64,000 nucleotides of DNA from positions 62,001 through 126,000 of the forward strand of contig NZ_FWXR01000006.1 in the NCBI RefSeq assembly GCF_900176465.1, read 5' to 3'. A program made the position numbers and the translations under genes. The notes beneath the pieces were generated by a model, which did no database searches, was not told where the DNA came from, and saw only the letters and a program-made list of their open reading frames with translations. Source of the DNA: Fulvimarina manganoxydans (GTDB lineage Bacteria > Pseudomonadota > Alphaproteobacteria > Rhizobiales > Rhizobiaceae). Position 1 is the first letter of the stretch; each line of letters starts with the position of its first letter. Below are positions 45,189 through 54,012 of the stretch, in pieces.

Positions 45189-46478
45189 ATGACTTCTATC
45201 GCCGTTCTCGGCGCCGGCATCACCGGCGTCACCACCGCCTATAAGCTGATGTCTCGCGGCTTCGACGTGACGGTCTTCGATCGTCAGCCCCATGCCGCCA
45301 TGGAGACGTCCTTCGCCAATGGCGGCCAGCTGTCAGCCTCCAATGCCGAGGTCTGGAACAGTCCTTCGACCTTCCTCAAAGGGCTGAAATGGATGCTGCG
45401 CAAGGACGCGCCGCTCCTCGTCCACCCCGCGCCCAGCTGGCACAAGCTCTCCTGGATGGCGGAGTTCGTTCTCGCCGCCCGCTCCTATGAAGAGAACACC
45501 GTTGCGACGACGCGTCTGGCGATCGCCGCGCGCGAGCATCTTCTCGACATGGCCGAGCGCGAAGGCTTCGGTTTCGACCTCGAAAAGCGCGGCATCCTCC
45601 ATGTCTATGAGGAGGAGAAGGATCTCGCCCACGCCCGCAAGGTGAACACGCTTCTGGAAAAGGGTGGGCTCAACCGCCGCTTCGTCTCGCCCGAAGAGGT
45701 GAGCGCCATCGAGCCGACCATCCATGGCACCTTCATCGGCGGCTATTTCACCGAGAGCGACTTCACCGGCGACATCCATCTTTATACCCGCAACCTCGCC
45801 GCTGCCGCCGCCAGGAAGGGTGTGACCTTCCATTACGGCGCCGAGGTCGAGGACGCTTCGGCCGGCTCCGATGCCGTCACCGTGCGCTGGAAGACGAATG
45901 GCAAGGCGGAGTCCGCCCGGACCGCGCGCTTCGATTCGGTCGTCGTCTGTGCCGGTGTCGGCAGCCGCAAGCTCGCCGCGAGTTTCGGCGACCGGGTGAA
46001 CATCTATCCGGTGAAGGGCTATTCGATCACCGTCAATCTGACCGACGAGGAAAGCCGGCAGGCCGCGCCCTTCGTCTCGATCCTCGATGATCACGCAAAA
46101 GTCGTCACCAGTCGCCTCGGCGATCGGCTGCGAATCGCGGGTACGGCGGAATTTGCCGGCGAAAATCGCGATATCCGCGCCGCGCGCATTCGCCCGCTCG
46201 TCGACTGGTGCCGCCAGCGCTTCCCGGGGATCGCGACCAATTCGGTCGTTCCCTGGGCGGGCCTGCGGCCGATGATGCCGAATATGCTGCCGAAGGTCGG
46301 CCGGGGCCGCAGCCCGCGCGTCTTCTACAACACCGGCCACGGCCATCTGGGCTGGACCCTCGGCGCCGTGACCGCCGACATGATCGCGGCGGAAGTCGCC
46401 GGCGCCTATCGCAAGCCCGCTGTGAAAGGCGTCGCCCCGATGCGCCCGCAGGAAGCCGTCGCGATGGCCGATCGCTGA
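45189..46478 (+). CDS. dadA: D-amino-acid dehydrogenase small subunit-like FAD oxidoreductase
   Basis: 429 aa. N-terminal Rossmann motif IAVLGAGITGVTTAYKLMSRG, then TSFANGGQLSASNAEVWNSP, and the C-terminal dinucleotide-closing segment RVFYNTGHGHLGWTLGAVTADMIAAEV. PWAGLRPMMPNMLPKVG is diagnostic for the DadA branch of DAO-like enzymes. It probably oxidatively deaminates D-amino acids at the inner membrane face; close relatives include glycine oxidases, which the riboswitch makes worth considering. A terminator follows at 46510. No alanine racemase gene is next to it. Confidence 0.92.
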   Translation: MTSIAVLGAGITGVTTAYKLMSRGFDVTVFDRQPHAAMETSFANGGQLSASNAEVWNSPSTFLKGLKWMLRKDAPLLVHPAPSWHKLSWMAEFVLAARSYEENTVATTRLAIAAREHLLDMAEREGFGFDLEKRGILHVYEEEKDLAHARKVNTLLEKGGLNRRFVSPEEVSAIEPTIHGTFIGGYFTESDFTGDIHLYTRNLAAAAARKGVTFHYGAEVEDASAGSDAVTVRWKTNGKAESARTARFDSVVVCAGVGSRKLAASFGDRVNIYPVKGYSITVNLTDEESRQAAPFVSILDDHAKVVTSRLGDRLRIAGTAEFAGENRDIRAARIRPLVDWCRQRFPGIATNSVVPWAGLRPMMPNMLPKVGRGRSPRVFYNTGHGHLGWTLGAVTADMIAAEVAGAYRKPAVKGVAPMRPQEAVAMADR

Positions 46479-46509
46479 GCGGCTGCGCGATTCTTGCTGA
46501 TTGAAATGT

Positions 46510-46538
46510 AAAGGGCTGCCCATGAAGGCGGCCCTTTT
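46510..46538 (+). terminator. Terminator of dadA
   Basis: AAAGGGC-GCC pairs with GGC-GCCCTTT around CATGAA, followed by TT. Confidence 0.75.
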
Positions 46539-46625
46539 CGCTGATTCTGGCAGGAATCTTTTCCCTCATCCTCTCTGCCGGCCGCACACTTCGCTCCGTG
46601 ATGAGGCTAGCGAAGGAGCGAAGCG

Positions 46626-47426
46626 ATGGCGATCGATCGGCGGGTGTTGGAAGCTGCGCGTGACGTCGGGGGGCGTGAAGGGGTGGCGCCGGCGGCGCTC
46701 GTTGCGGTGGCGCTGGTGGAAACGCGCGGCGTGCCTTTCGTCGAGGTGAAGGGGGCAGACGAGCCGCTCATCCGCTTCGAGGGGCATTATTTCGATCGGC
46801 TGCTGCCCGATGCCTTGCGGGCAAAGGCGCGTGCTGCGGGGCTGTCCCATCCTCGTGCCGGGCGGATCGCCAATCCGCCGGGGCAGAGCGGGCGCTGGGC
46901 GCTTTATGAAGCCGCGCGCGCGCTCGATGCGGAAGCGGCGGCGGCCTCGGTGTCCTGGGGCCTGTGTCAGGTGATGGGGCTTCATGGAAAAACGCTCGGT
47001 TTCGGCTCGGCTGCCGAACTGGCCGAGGCGGCCCGCGCCTCGATCCATGGCCAGATGAGCATTGGGGCGCGCTTTCTCGCCCATGGCCATCTGGGTGCCC
47101 GGCTGATGGAGGGCGACGTCAAAGGCTTTGCCCGACGCTATAACGGCCCGGCCTATGGCAAGAACCGCTATGACGAGAAGATCGCGGCGGCGCTCAAGCG
47201 AGCGAAGAACGCCCTTGCGCAGGCCGGCGACGATCTTTCCATCGGCGACGAGGGGGACGCGGTCCTGCGGCTGCAGATGGCGCTGCGCAATGTGGGCTCG
47301 CCGATCGTCCTGGATGGCATCTTCGGACCTCGAACCCATGAGGCGCTGACGGTCTGGCAAACAGCCGCCGGGCTTGCCCCGAGCGGCATCGCGGATGAGG
47401 CGACGCGGCTGCGATTGCGCCTTTGA
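46626..47426 (+). CDS. N-acetylmuramidase (DUF3380) with C-terminal peptidoglycan-binding domain
   Basis: 266 aa. Residues ~15-185 match the endolysin-type N-acetylmuramidase fold: ALVAVALVETRG with the likely catalytic Glu, IRFEGHYFDRLL, SVSWGLCQVMGLHGKTLGF and ARRYNGPAYGKNRYDEKIAAAL. Residues ~205-266 are a PG_binding_1 repeat (GDAVLRLQMALRNVG...DGIFGPRTHEALTVWQTAAGL). Such proteins are best known from phages, where they cut cell-wall glycan strands. No signal peptide, holin or other phage gene is present. It sits alone between dadA and otsB. Confidence 0.88.
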   Translation: MAIDRRVLEAARDVGGREGVAPAALVAVALVETRGVPFVEVKGADEPLIRFEGHYFDRLLPDALRAKARAAGLSHPRAGRIANPPGQSGRWALYEAARALDAEAAAASVSWGLCQVMGLHGKTLGFGSAAELAEAARASIHGQMSIGARFLAHGHLGARLMEGDVKGFARRYNGPAYGKNRYDEKIAAALKRAKNALAQAGDDLSIGDEGDAVLRLQMALRNVGSPIVLDGIFGPRTHEALTVWQTAAGLAPSGIADEATRLRLRL

Positions 47427-47523
47427 AACCTTAAAGCCCCGCCCGGACATCGGCGACGGGTTCGCGAAGACGGAGATCGAAGAGCTTGGCGGCCGGGGCA
47501 TCAACCCTATCTGGTTACCCACT

Positions 47524-48267
47524 ATGAGCGAACCTCCAAAGATCGATCCCGCGCGCCACGCCGTCTTCCTCGATTTCGACGGAACCCTGGCGGAATTCGT
47601 CGACGATCCCGATGCCGTCCGCCTGCCGGACGGCACCTTCGAGCCGCTCGATCGGCTGCGAGAGGCCTGCGACGACGCGATCTGCATCGTGAGCGGGCGC
47701 AAGATCGCCGATCTCGACCGGTTTCTGTCGCCCATGCGCTTTGCCGCAGCCGGCGTTCACGGCCTGGAGCGTCGCATCGAACCGGGGGCAAGCGTCGAGC
47801 GGCTGATCACGCCGGAGGCGCTCGACCCGTTGCGCGACGCGCTCGCGCCGGTGATCGAGGGCAATCCGCGCCTGAAGCTGGAGGACAAGGGCCTCGCTCT
47901 CGTTCTGCATTTCCGTACGGCGCCCGATCTTCAGGGCTTGGCTCAATCGGCGATGGACCGGGCGGCGGAAGGGCGGGACGATCTCGTCGTCATGCATGGC
48001 GATATGATCGCCGAGGTCCATCCGGCCGGCATGGACAAGGGCCAGGCTCTGGCCGCGATGATGGAGCGGGCGCCCTTCAAGGGGCGTGTGCCGGTCTATG
48101 TGGGCGATGATACGACGGATGAATTCGCCTTGAAGGTCGTTCGCGATCGCGGCGGCCTTTCGGTGAAGGTCGGCGAGAAAGAGAGCGTCGCGGCCTATCG
48201 GCTGCCACATGTGGCGGCGGTCCATCGCTGGATCGCGGCTTCGCTCGCCGAGCGGAACGAAGCGTAA
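47524..48267 (+). CDS. otsB: Trehalose-6-phosphate phosphatase
   Basis: 247 aa from the ATG at 47524. HAD phosphatase motifs: VFLDFDGTLAEFVDDPDAV (nucleophile Asp and acid Asp), IVSGRK for motif II, the Lys in the MDKGQALAAMM region, and YVGDDTTDEFAL for motif IV. AAGVHGLERR is typical of OtsB. Removes phosphate from trehalose-6-P in the last step of trehalose synthesis. otsA follows after 149 bases; the B-then-A order implies one transcript. Confidence 0.95.
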   Translation: MSEPPKIDPARHAVFLDFDGTLAEFVDDPDAVRLPDGTFEPLDRLREACDDAICIVSGRKIADLDRFLSPMRFAAAGVHGLERRIEPGASVERLITPEALDPLRDALAPVIEGNPRLKLEDKGLALVLHFRTAPDLQGLAQSAMDRAAEGRDDLVVMHGDMIAEVHPAGMDKGQALAAMMERAPFKGRVPVYVGDDTTDEFALKVVRDRGGLSVKVGEKESVAAYRLPHVAAVHRWIAASLAERNEA

Positions 48268-48416
48268 TACCGCCGGCCTTAAGGTCTTGACCGGCGGCCG
48301 GCGGTGAAAACCCGCGTGGCGCTTGAACGTGACAGCGGCCCAATGCGCCAGCATTCTGGGCTGCTGATATAAGACGGGCTGCTCTGCACCGGACGAAAAC
48401 AGGACATGGAGAGATT

Positions 48417-49874
48417 ATGGCAGAGGGACAGGGACGGCTCGTCGCGATTTCCAACCGGGTCGGACCGCTGAATGACGAAGGAAAGGCGGGTGGCCTCGCG
48501 GTCGGCTTGTCGGATGCTCTTAAAAGGCGCGGCGGGCTCTGGTTCGGTTGGAGCGGAGAGACCTCCGAAAAGGGCACGTTCTGCGAATTGAAGACCGAGG
48601 TCCAGGACCATGTGTCCATGACCACGATCGACATGAGCGCCGAGGAGCTTGAAGGCTTTTATTTCGGCTATTCGAACCGCTCGCTTTGGCCGCTTCTTCA
48701 TTATCGGCTCGATCTCGCCGAATTCGACCGCCAATCGGACCGCATCTATCGCTCGGTCAATCAGCGCTTCGCCTCGCGGGTCATGCCGCTCTTGGAGGAA
48801 GACGACCTCGTCTGGGTCCATGACTACCACTTCTTCTATCTTGGCTCTGAGCTTCGCCAATGCGGCTTCAAGGGCCGGATCGGCTATTTCCTCCATATTC
48901 CCTTCTGCCCGCCAGAGATCTTCTCGGCCCTGCCGGCGAGCCACGACATCGTGCGCGCTCTTCTGGCCTATGACGTAATCGGCTTTCAGACTGACACCGA
49001 CCGGCGCAATTTCGTCGCTTTCTGCATCCGCGAACTCGGCGGCGAGAAGTTGTCAGGCCAGCGGGTCCGGGTCGGCGATCGCACCGTCGTGGCGCGGGCC
49101 TTTCCGATCGGCATCGATGCGCAGGGTTATGCGCGCTTCGCGGTCTCGCCGGAAGCGGGCGAGCATGAGGAAATGCTGCATGATCTCACCCGCGTGCGCA
49201 CATCCAATCCGGATGCCGATGGCGATGCTTGGCGCAAGCTGATCGTCGGCGTCGACCGGATGGATTATTCCAAAGGCCTTTTGGAGCGCTTTCGCGGCTT
49301 CGAACGGCTTTTAGAGGACTATCCCGAAAATCGCGGCTCGGCCCAGTTCCTGCAGGTCGCCCCGCTTTCGCGCTCCGAGCTCGACGCCTATGTGGAGCTG
49401 CGGCGGGAGCTGGAGGAGATGGCGGGCCATATCAATGGCCGTTTCGCTACGCTCGACTGGACGCCGCTGCAGATCATGACGCGCGGCTTCACGCGGCGGG
49501 CGCTGGCCGGCATCTACCGGGCCGCCCGCGTCTGTCTCGTTACGCCTTTGCGCGACGGCATGAACCTCGTCGCCAAGGAATTCGTCGCCGCACAGGACGC
49601 CGAGGACCCCGGCGTTCTCGTCCTGTCGCGCTTTGCCGGCGCGCGCGCCGAGCTCGAAGCCGGCTGCATCATCGTCAATCCCTACAACACCGACGATGTG
49701 GCCGGTGCCCTGCAACGGGCGCTCAACATGCCGCTCGAAGAACGCCAGCGGCGGTGGGAAATCATGCGCGAGGCCGTGTTCTCCGGTACGGCGGCCCATT
49801 GGTGCGACAGCTTCATCGATGCTCTGGCCAGGGGCGCCGATTTTGACGAGCCGGAGGCGAGCGAGATGGCCTAA
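48417..49874 (+). CDS. otsA: Trehalose-6-phosphate synthase
   Basis: 485 aa. GT20 glycosyltransferase joining UDP-glucose and glucose-6-P. The N-terminus reads [83 protein letters not shown] and [17 protein letters not shown] with LSRFAGA are all in order. Trehalose serves as an osmolyte and stress protectant and complements betaine import by proVWX. It ends convergently 30 bases from the MFS gene. Confidence 0.96.
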   Translation: MAEGQGRLVAISNRVGPLNDEGKAGGLAVGLSDALKRRGGLWFGWSGETSEKGTFCELKTEVQDHVSMTTIDMSAEELEGFYFGYSNRSLWPLLHYRLDLAEFDRQSDRIYRSVNQRFASRVMPLLEEDDLVWVHDYHFFYLGSELRQCGFKGRIGYFLHIPFCPPEIFSALPASHDIVRALLAYDVIGFQTDTDRRNFVAFCIRELGGEKLSGQRVRVGDRTVVARAFPIGIDAQGYARFAVSPEAGEHEEMLHDLTRVRTSNPDADGDAWRKLIVGVDRMDYSKGLLERFRGFERLLEDYPENRGSAQFLQVAPLSRSELDAYVELRRELEEMAGHINGRFATLDWTPLQIMTRGFTRRALAGIYRAARVCLVTPLRDGMNLVAKEFVAAQDAEDPGVLVLSRFAGARAELEAGCIIVNPYNTDDVAGALQRALNMPLEERQRRWEIMREAVFSGTAAHWCDSFIDALARGADFDEPEASEMA

Positions 49875-49904
49875 GGTCCGGCGCGCCGAGCGCGCGGGCG
49901 CCGG

Positions 49905-51065
49905 TCAGCTGGCCGGCGCCGCGTCTTGCCTCGTTCTGATCGCATAGACGAGGGCAAGAAGGCCGAAGGCCAGAACCCCCGCAGACCCGAGCATGGGCGT
50001 CGAATAATCGGCCGCGCCCGCCACCAGCCAGCCGGCGATCAGCGGGCCGGTCATCTGGCCGAGGCCGAAGCCGGCGGTGAGCACGGCAAAGCCGCGTCCG
50101 CCGAGGCCTTTTCGCCCTAAGGGCAAGGTCAGAAGCGTGATCGCCAGGAAGGTGCCGCCGAAGAGAATGGCGGCGATGACGGCCGCGATCGGCGCTTCGA
50201 AGAGAACCGGCAGGGCGACGCCGACGATCTGGGCGACATAGGCGCAGGCAAGCGCCGTCGAAAAGCCGATCCGCTCGGCCAGCCGCATCCAGATCAGGCA
50301 GCTCGGCAGCCCGGCAAGCCCGACGATGATCCAGACGAAGTCGCCCAGCGCCTCGATGCCGGGCCGGGCCTTGATCAGGGCGACGATGAAGGTCGCAAAA
50401 ACCGAATAGCCGAGGCCCTCGCAGGTGTAGTTCACGAAGAGCGGCCAGAAGGGCAGGGGGCGCGCGACGCGCCTGATCCGCTTGGCGATCGTATCTCGCC
50501 GCGGCAGCTGTCTGTCGCCGACCAATGCCAGTGCGATCGGCATCAGAGCGGCGGAGATCGCGCCGACCAGAAGCCAGAGGCTGGAGGCGTCGAGATGGTC
50601 GACGCCGAAATGGACGATCAGCCCGGAGACGGCGATGCCGCTGCCGACCCCGCCGAAGACCCAGGCGAGGCGGCCCTCTTCGTCGATGCGGGAGAGCGCC
50701 TCGGCGGTCATTCCGGCGGCGGAGATCATGGCAAAGGCACTCGCGGCCCCGGAGATCGCGCGAAGAATGAGCCAGCCGGCAAGCTCGTCCGACATGCCCA
50801 TCAAAAGGGTCGTCGCGACGCTGGCGAACAGACCGACGCGGAAGGCCATCAATCGCGCTTTGCCATGGGACGTGAAGGAGGAAAGCAGCGAGCCCGCCAG
50901 ATAGCCGGCGAAATTGGCGCTGGCGATGAGACCCGCAATATCGGCGCCGAAGCCGAATTCCCGCTGCATCAAAGGCAGAAGCGGCGTGTAGAGAAAGCGG
51001 CCGACGCCCATGACCAGAGCAAGGGTCAGGCTGGCGCCGAGGAGGAGCCGGGTTGTCGGATGCAT
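49905..51065 (-). CDS. MFS transporter, YbfB/YjiJ family
   Basis: 386 aa from the ATG at 51065 with twelve predicted helices. The start TRLLLGASLTLALVMGVGRFLYTPLLPLMQREFGFGADIAGLIASANFAGYLAG is characteristic of the YbfB/YjiJ type, as are HFGVDHLD and GFGLGQMTGPLIAGWL. Probably a proton-coupled exporter; substrate unknown. The open frame goes 60 codons further upstream but is not membrane-like. It diverges from the PPK2 gene. Confidence 0.88.
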   Translation of the reverse strand: MHPTTRLLLGASLTLALVMGVGRFLYTPLLPLMQREFGFGADIAGLIASANFAGYLAGSLLSSFTSHGKARLMAFRVGLFASVATTLLMGMSDELAGWLILRAISGAASAFAMISAAGMTAEALSRIDEEGRLAWVFGGVGSGIAVSGLIVHFGVDHLDASSLWLLVGAISAALMPIALALVGDRQLPRRDTIAKRIRRVARPLPFWPLFVNYTCEGLGYSVFATFIVALIKARPGIEALGDFVWIIVGLAGLPSCLIWMRLAERIGFSTALACAYVAQIVGVALPVLFEAPIAAVIAAILFGGTFLAITLLTLPLGRKGLGGRGFAVLTAGFGLGQMTGPLIAGWLVAGAADYSTPMLGSAGVLAFGLLALVYAIRTRQDAAPAS

Positions 51066-51307
51066 CGGCTTTGGGAATCCTTGGCGGAATGAGGCGAGGC
51101 CCAAGCGATAGGCCCGTGACGCCCTCTCCGCAAGGCCGGTCCTTCCCCCGCTCAAGCGGCAGGTGACGTCGCGCGCGGGCGATCCGGTCCTTATGGTTCG
51201 AAGGTCGGCGGTGTCCTTCGTTCTCCAAGACTCTAGGTTCGACAATCAAGCCAGCCCCACCAGTGCGGGCGATCCAACATTGTCATCCCATTTTCGAAGG
51301 TCATTCC

Positions 51308-52084
51308 ATGCGCCTGTCCGACCTCGATCTGTCGCAAAAGCTCGATGATGAAACCTATGAGGCAAAGCTGTCCGAGCTCCAGTCGCGCTTCAAGGCGATC
51401 CAGCAGGCCTATCTGCGCAGCGGCGAGAGCGCGGCCGTCGTCTTCGAAGGTTGGGATGCGGCGGGAAAGGGAGGCGCCATCCGCCGAATGGCAAGCGTCA
51501 TGGACCCGCGCGGCTTTCGCGTCTGGCCGATCGGGGCGCCCAGCGAAACCGACAAGGCACGCCACTACCTCGCCCGCTTCTTCGACCGTCTGCCGGCCAG
51601 CCGGCAAATCGCGCTGTTCGACCGCTCCTGGTATGGCCGCGTGCTTGTGGAACGGGTCGAGGGTTTTGCGAGCGAAGCCGAATGGACGCGGGCCTATGAC
51701 GAGATCAACGCCTTCGAGGCAATGCTCGTCCAGTCGGGCATGAGGCTCGCCAAGGTGTTTCTCTATATCGACAAGGACGAACAGTTACGGCGCTTCGAGA
51801 AGCGCTTGAAAGACCCGGTCAAGCGCTGGAAACTGTCCTATGAAGACTTTCGCAATCGCGACAAATGGGACGAATATGAAGTCGCCGTCGACGATATGAT
51901 CGCAAAGACGTCCACGAACGAGGCTGATTGGTGCCTCGTGCCCGCGAACGACAAGAAATTCGCCCGCATCGCCGCGCTTGGCCATATTGCCGATAGTCTT
52001 GCGACAGATGTTGATATTTCCCCGCCGCCTGTCGACCCAGATCTTCTGGACCGATTGAAGAGGGAAGGTGGGACTGTGGCGTAG
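51308..52084 (+). CDS. Polyphosphate kinase 2 family protein
   Basis: 258 aa from the ATG at 51308, a single-domain PPK2. Walker A VVFEGWDAAGKGGAIRR, Walker B FDRSWYGRVLVERVEGFA and the lid/substrate region RFEKRLKDPVKRWKLSYEDFRNRDKWDEY are intact. Such enzymes transfer phosphate from polyphosphate to NDP or NMP; which nucleotide cannot be told from the sequence. Its neighbours (trehalose synthesis) fit a stress-energy role by association only. Confidence 0.92.
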   Translation: MRLSDLDLSQKLDDETYEAKLSELQSRFKAIQQAYLRSGESAAVVFEGWDAAGKGGAIRRMASVMDPRGFRVWPIGAPSETDKARHYLARFFDRLPASRQIALFDRSWYGRVLVERVEGFASEAEWTRAYDEINAFEAMLVQSGMRLAKVFLYIDKDEQLRRFEKRLKDPVKRWKLSYEDFRNRDKWDEYEVAVDDMIAKTSTNEADWCLVPANDKKFARIAALGHIADSLATDVDISPPPVDPDLLDRLKREGGTVA

Positions 52085-52363
52085 AAAAGAACGGCTAAAG
52101 CAGCCGATGTGCCTTCCTGAACTCACATTGATGTGATGGGAGCTCTGTCGTATCCAGTTCCGCATGCTCTGTTACCGCAACGCCTCCGGTTGACCGCTCG
52201 TTCGAGATAATTTGTTTTGATGTCAATATTATTCTCGGGAGGATAATAATCCAGGCATGCTTTTTATCCCTATAAGGCATTGAAATTGTAGGATTTTATG
52301 GCCTCGGCGCATCCAAGATCGCACGAGCGAGCCGGAAAGCGCCCTTCCCCCACTCCTAGAAAA
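52085..52363. other. AT-richer intergenic region upstream of the small ORF
   Basis: No supported gene. It is noticeably AT-rich around 52205-52290, with a weak ATTATT...AATAAT inverted repeat at 52229-52250. A tiny ATG frame at 52257 reaches a stop after eight codons and is not called. Confidence 0.4.
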
Positions 52364-52376
52364 TGCACGATGTGCG
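52364..52376. promoter_or_regulatory. Palindrome 1 upstream of the small ORF
   Basis: TGCACGATGTGCG, a GCAC-GAT-GTGC palindrome centred at 52370. It is a shorter version of the palindrome at 52395-52411, 33 bases downstream centre to centre. Confidence 0.4.
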
Positions 52377-52394
52377 CTTTCGCGTACTTGTCTT

Positions 52395-52411
52395 TGCGCA
52401 CGACGTGCGCA
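52395..52411. promoter_or_regulatory. Palindrome 2, possible operator in a promoter spacer
   Basis: TGCGCACGACGTGCGCA is a perfect palindrome around a single A. It is bounded by TTGTCT (52389-52394) and TCTATA (52412-52417), which could be a -35/-10 pair with a 17-base spacer filled by the palindrome. The promoter reading is inference; the symmetry is directly visible. Confidence 0.45.
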
Positions 52412-52550
52412 TCTATAGGGTAGCCAAGGGGCATCGAGCCGTGGTGCGAACATCATCTGGATCGGGCAATGCACGATCGGAGCCGCCCACGACAGATAAC
52501 CTTGGGAAAAGCGACATCGCTCAAGATAACAACGATAAAAGGAGGTTGGC

Positions 52551-52709
52551 ATGCTCGCAGACATCATCGTCGGCCGCTCATCCTATGGCGGAGAACGCGG
52601 TCGCCACGACGTGCATCTTCATGCCACGGCCCATTACGGCTTCCGGCGCTTCCTGAAGCGCTTGGCCTTGGCCTTCGGAATGATGGGACGCGGTCGCAAG
52701 GCGGCTTGA
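52551..52709 (+). CDS. Small basic protein of unknown function (52 aa)
   Basis: ATG at 52551 with a near-ideal AAAAGGAGG site 7 bases upstream and a TGA at 52707-52709. The product starts MLADIIVGRSSYGGERGRHD, is rich in Arg, His and Gly, and ends in a basic amphipathic stretch (FRRFLKRLALAFGMMGRGRK). No family recognised, no Cys pair for metal, no membrane segment. The strong ribosome site and the terminator 58 bases after the stop support a real gene; codon use is mixed. It could also be a chance frame within an sRNA. Confidence 0.55.
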   Translation: MLADIIVGRSSYGGERGRHDVHLHATAHYGFRRFLKRLALAFGMMGRGRKAA

Positions 52710-52766
52710 AGAAACAGGTTCAGGCACCGCCCTAGGTGGCGATGGGACTTGTTTTGATTGCGCATG

Positions 52767-52804
52767 AAAAAGGCGCCTAAAGCGAGAGCTCCAGGCGCCT
52801 TTTC
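52767..52804. terminator. Bidirectional terminator between the small ORF and carA
   Basis: AAAAAGGCGCCT and AGGCGCCTTTT pair over 10 or more bases, with T-runs on both strands. It serves carA (minus) and could serve the 52-codon ORF (plus). Confidence 0.85.
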
Positions 52805-52827
52805 TATTCCGATCATTGCGGGTCCTT

Positions 52828-54012
52828 TCAGGCCGCCGCGCTCTCCCGACGGCCGTCGATCATGTCGAAGAACCGCTGGAAGAGATAATGCGAATCCTGA
52901 GGGCCTGGCGAGGCCTCGGGGTGATGCTGGACCGAGAAGACCGGCTTGTCGGACAGTTGTAGGCCGCAATTGGTGCCGTCGAAGAGCGAGCGATGGGTTT
53001 CGGTGACGCCGGACGGCAGAGTGTCCGCCGCGACAGCGAAGCCATGATTCATCGAGACGATCTCGACCTTGTTGGTCGTGAAGTCCTTCACCGGATGGTT
53101 CGCGCCGTGATGGCCCTGATGCATCTTCTCGGTCTTGGCGCCGAGCGCCAGGGCCAGAAGCTGATGCCCGAGGCAGATGCCGAAGAGGGGCACATTCGCC
53201 TCGACGAGGTCGCGAATGACCGGCACGGCGTATTCGCCGGTCGCCGCCGGGTCGCCAGGGCCGTTGGAGAGGAAGACGCCGTCCGGCTTATGGGCCAGGA
53301 TCTCGTCCGCGCTCGTCGTCGGCGGAACGACGATCACCTCGGCGCCATGACCGGCCATGAGGCGCAGAATGTTGCGCTTGGTGCCATAGTCGATCGCGAC
53401 GACGCGGTAGCGAGGCTCTGTCTCGACGGCTTCACCGGCCTGCCAGGCCCAGGGCCGCTCGGTCCATGCACGCTCGCTGCGTGTTGCGACATCCTTGGCG
53501 AGATCAGCGCCGACGATGCCCGGCCACGCGGCGGCCCGGCGCTTCAGCGCCTCGATGTCGAAATTGCCGTCTGGATCATGGGCGATGACGGCGTTCGGCA
53601 TGCCGCTTTCCCGGATCGTGACGGTAAGGGCGCGCGTATCGATACCCGATAGCGCGACGACGCCGCGGGTCTTCAGCCAAGCGTCGAGATGGCCGGCGGA
53701 ACGATAGTTCGACGGCTCTGAAACCTCCGCCCGGAAGATCGCGCCGACAGCGCCTGCGCCGGGTTCGGTCGAGAAGTCCTCGCGGTCCTCCTCATTGGCG
53801 CCCACATTGCCGATATGGGGGAAGGTGAAGGTCACGATCTGCTTGGCATAGGATGGGTCTGTCAGGATTTCCTGATAGCCGGTCAGCGCCGTGTTGAAGC
53901 AGACCTCGCCTTCGATGGCGCCGGTCGCGCCGAGCCCGTAGCCCTCGATCACGGTGCCGTCGGCCAGTACCAGAAGCCCGGTCGTCACGCGTTTCACCCA
54001 TGGCTCGCTCAT
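52828..54012 (-). CDS. carA: Carbamoyl-phosphate synthase small (glutaminase) subunit
   Basis: 394 aa from the ATG at 54012, which has AAGGAG 7 bases upstream; an ATG five codons earlier lacks such a site. N-terminal CPSase domain: LVLADGTVIEGYGLGATGAIEGEVCFNT, FTFPHIGNVGANEED. C-terminal class I glutaminase: FLSNGPGDP, GICLGHQLLALALG with the nucleophile Cys, and VQHHPEASPGPQDS. Supplies ammonia to CarB for arginine and pyrimidine synthesis. carB is not in the window, which is normal for alphaproteobacteria. Confidence 0.97.
   Translation of the reverse strand: MSEPWVKRVTTGLLVLADGTVIEGYGLGATGAIEGEVCFNTALTGYQEILTDPSYAKQIVTFTFPHIGNVGANEEDREDFSTEPGAGAVGAIFRAEVSEPSNYRSAGHLDAWLKTRGVVALSGIDTRALTVTIRESGMPNAVIAHDPDGNFDIEALKRRAAAWPGIVGADLAKDVATRSERAWTERPWAWQAGEAVETEPRYRVVAIDYGTKRNILRLMAGHGAEVIVVPPTTSADEILAHKPDGVFLSNGPGDPAATGEYAVPVIRDLVEANVPLFGICLGHQLLALALGAKTEKMHQGHHGANHPVKDFTTNKVEIVSMNHGFAVAADTLPSGVTETHRSLFDGTNCGLQLSDKPVFSVQHHPEASPGPQDSHYLFQRFFDMIDGRRESAAA

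Noticed and set aside
52222-52283. AT-rich inverted repeat plus an eight-codon frame starting at 52257 as a leader peptide/attenuator
   Set aside because: The arms pair over only six A-T bases, and the ribosome site is 13 bases away; nothing links it to a downstream terminator.
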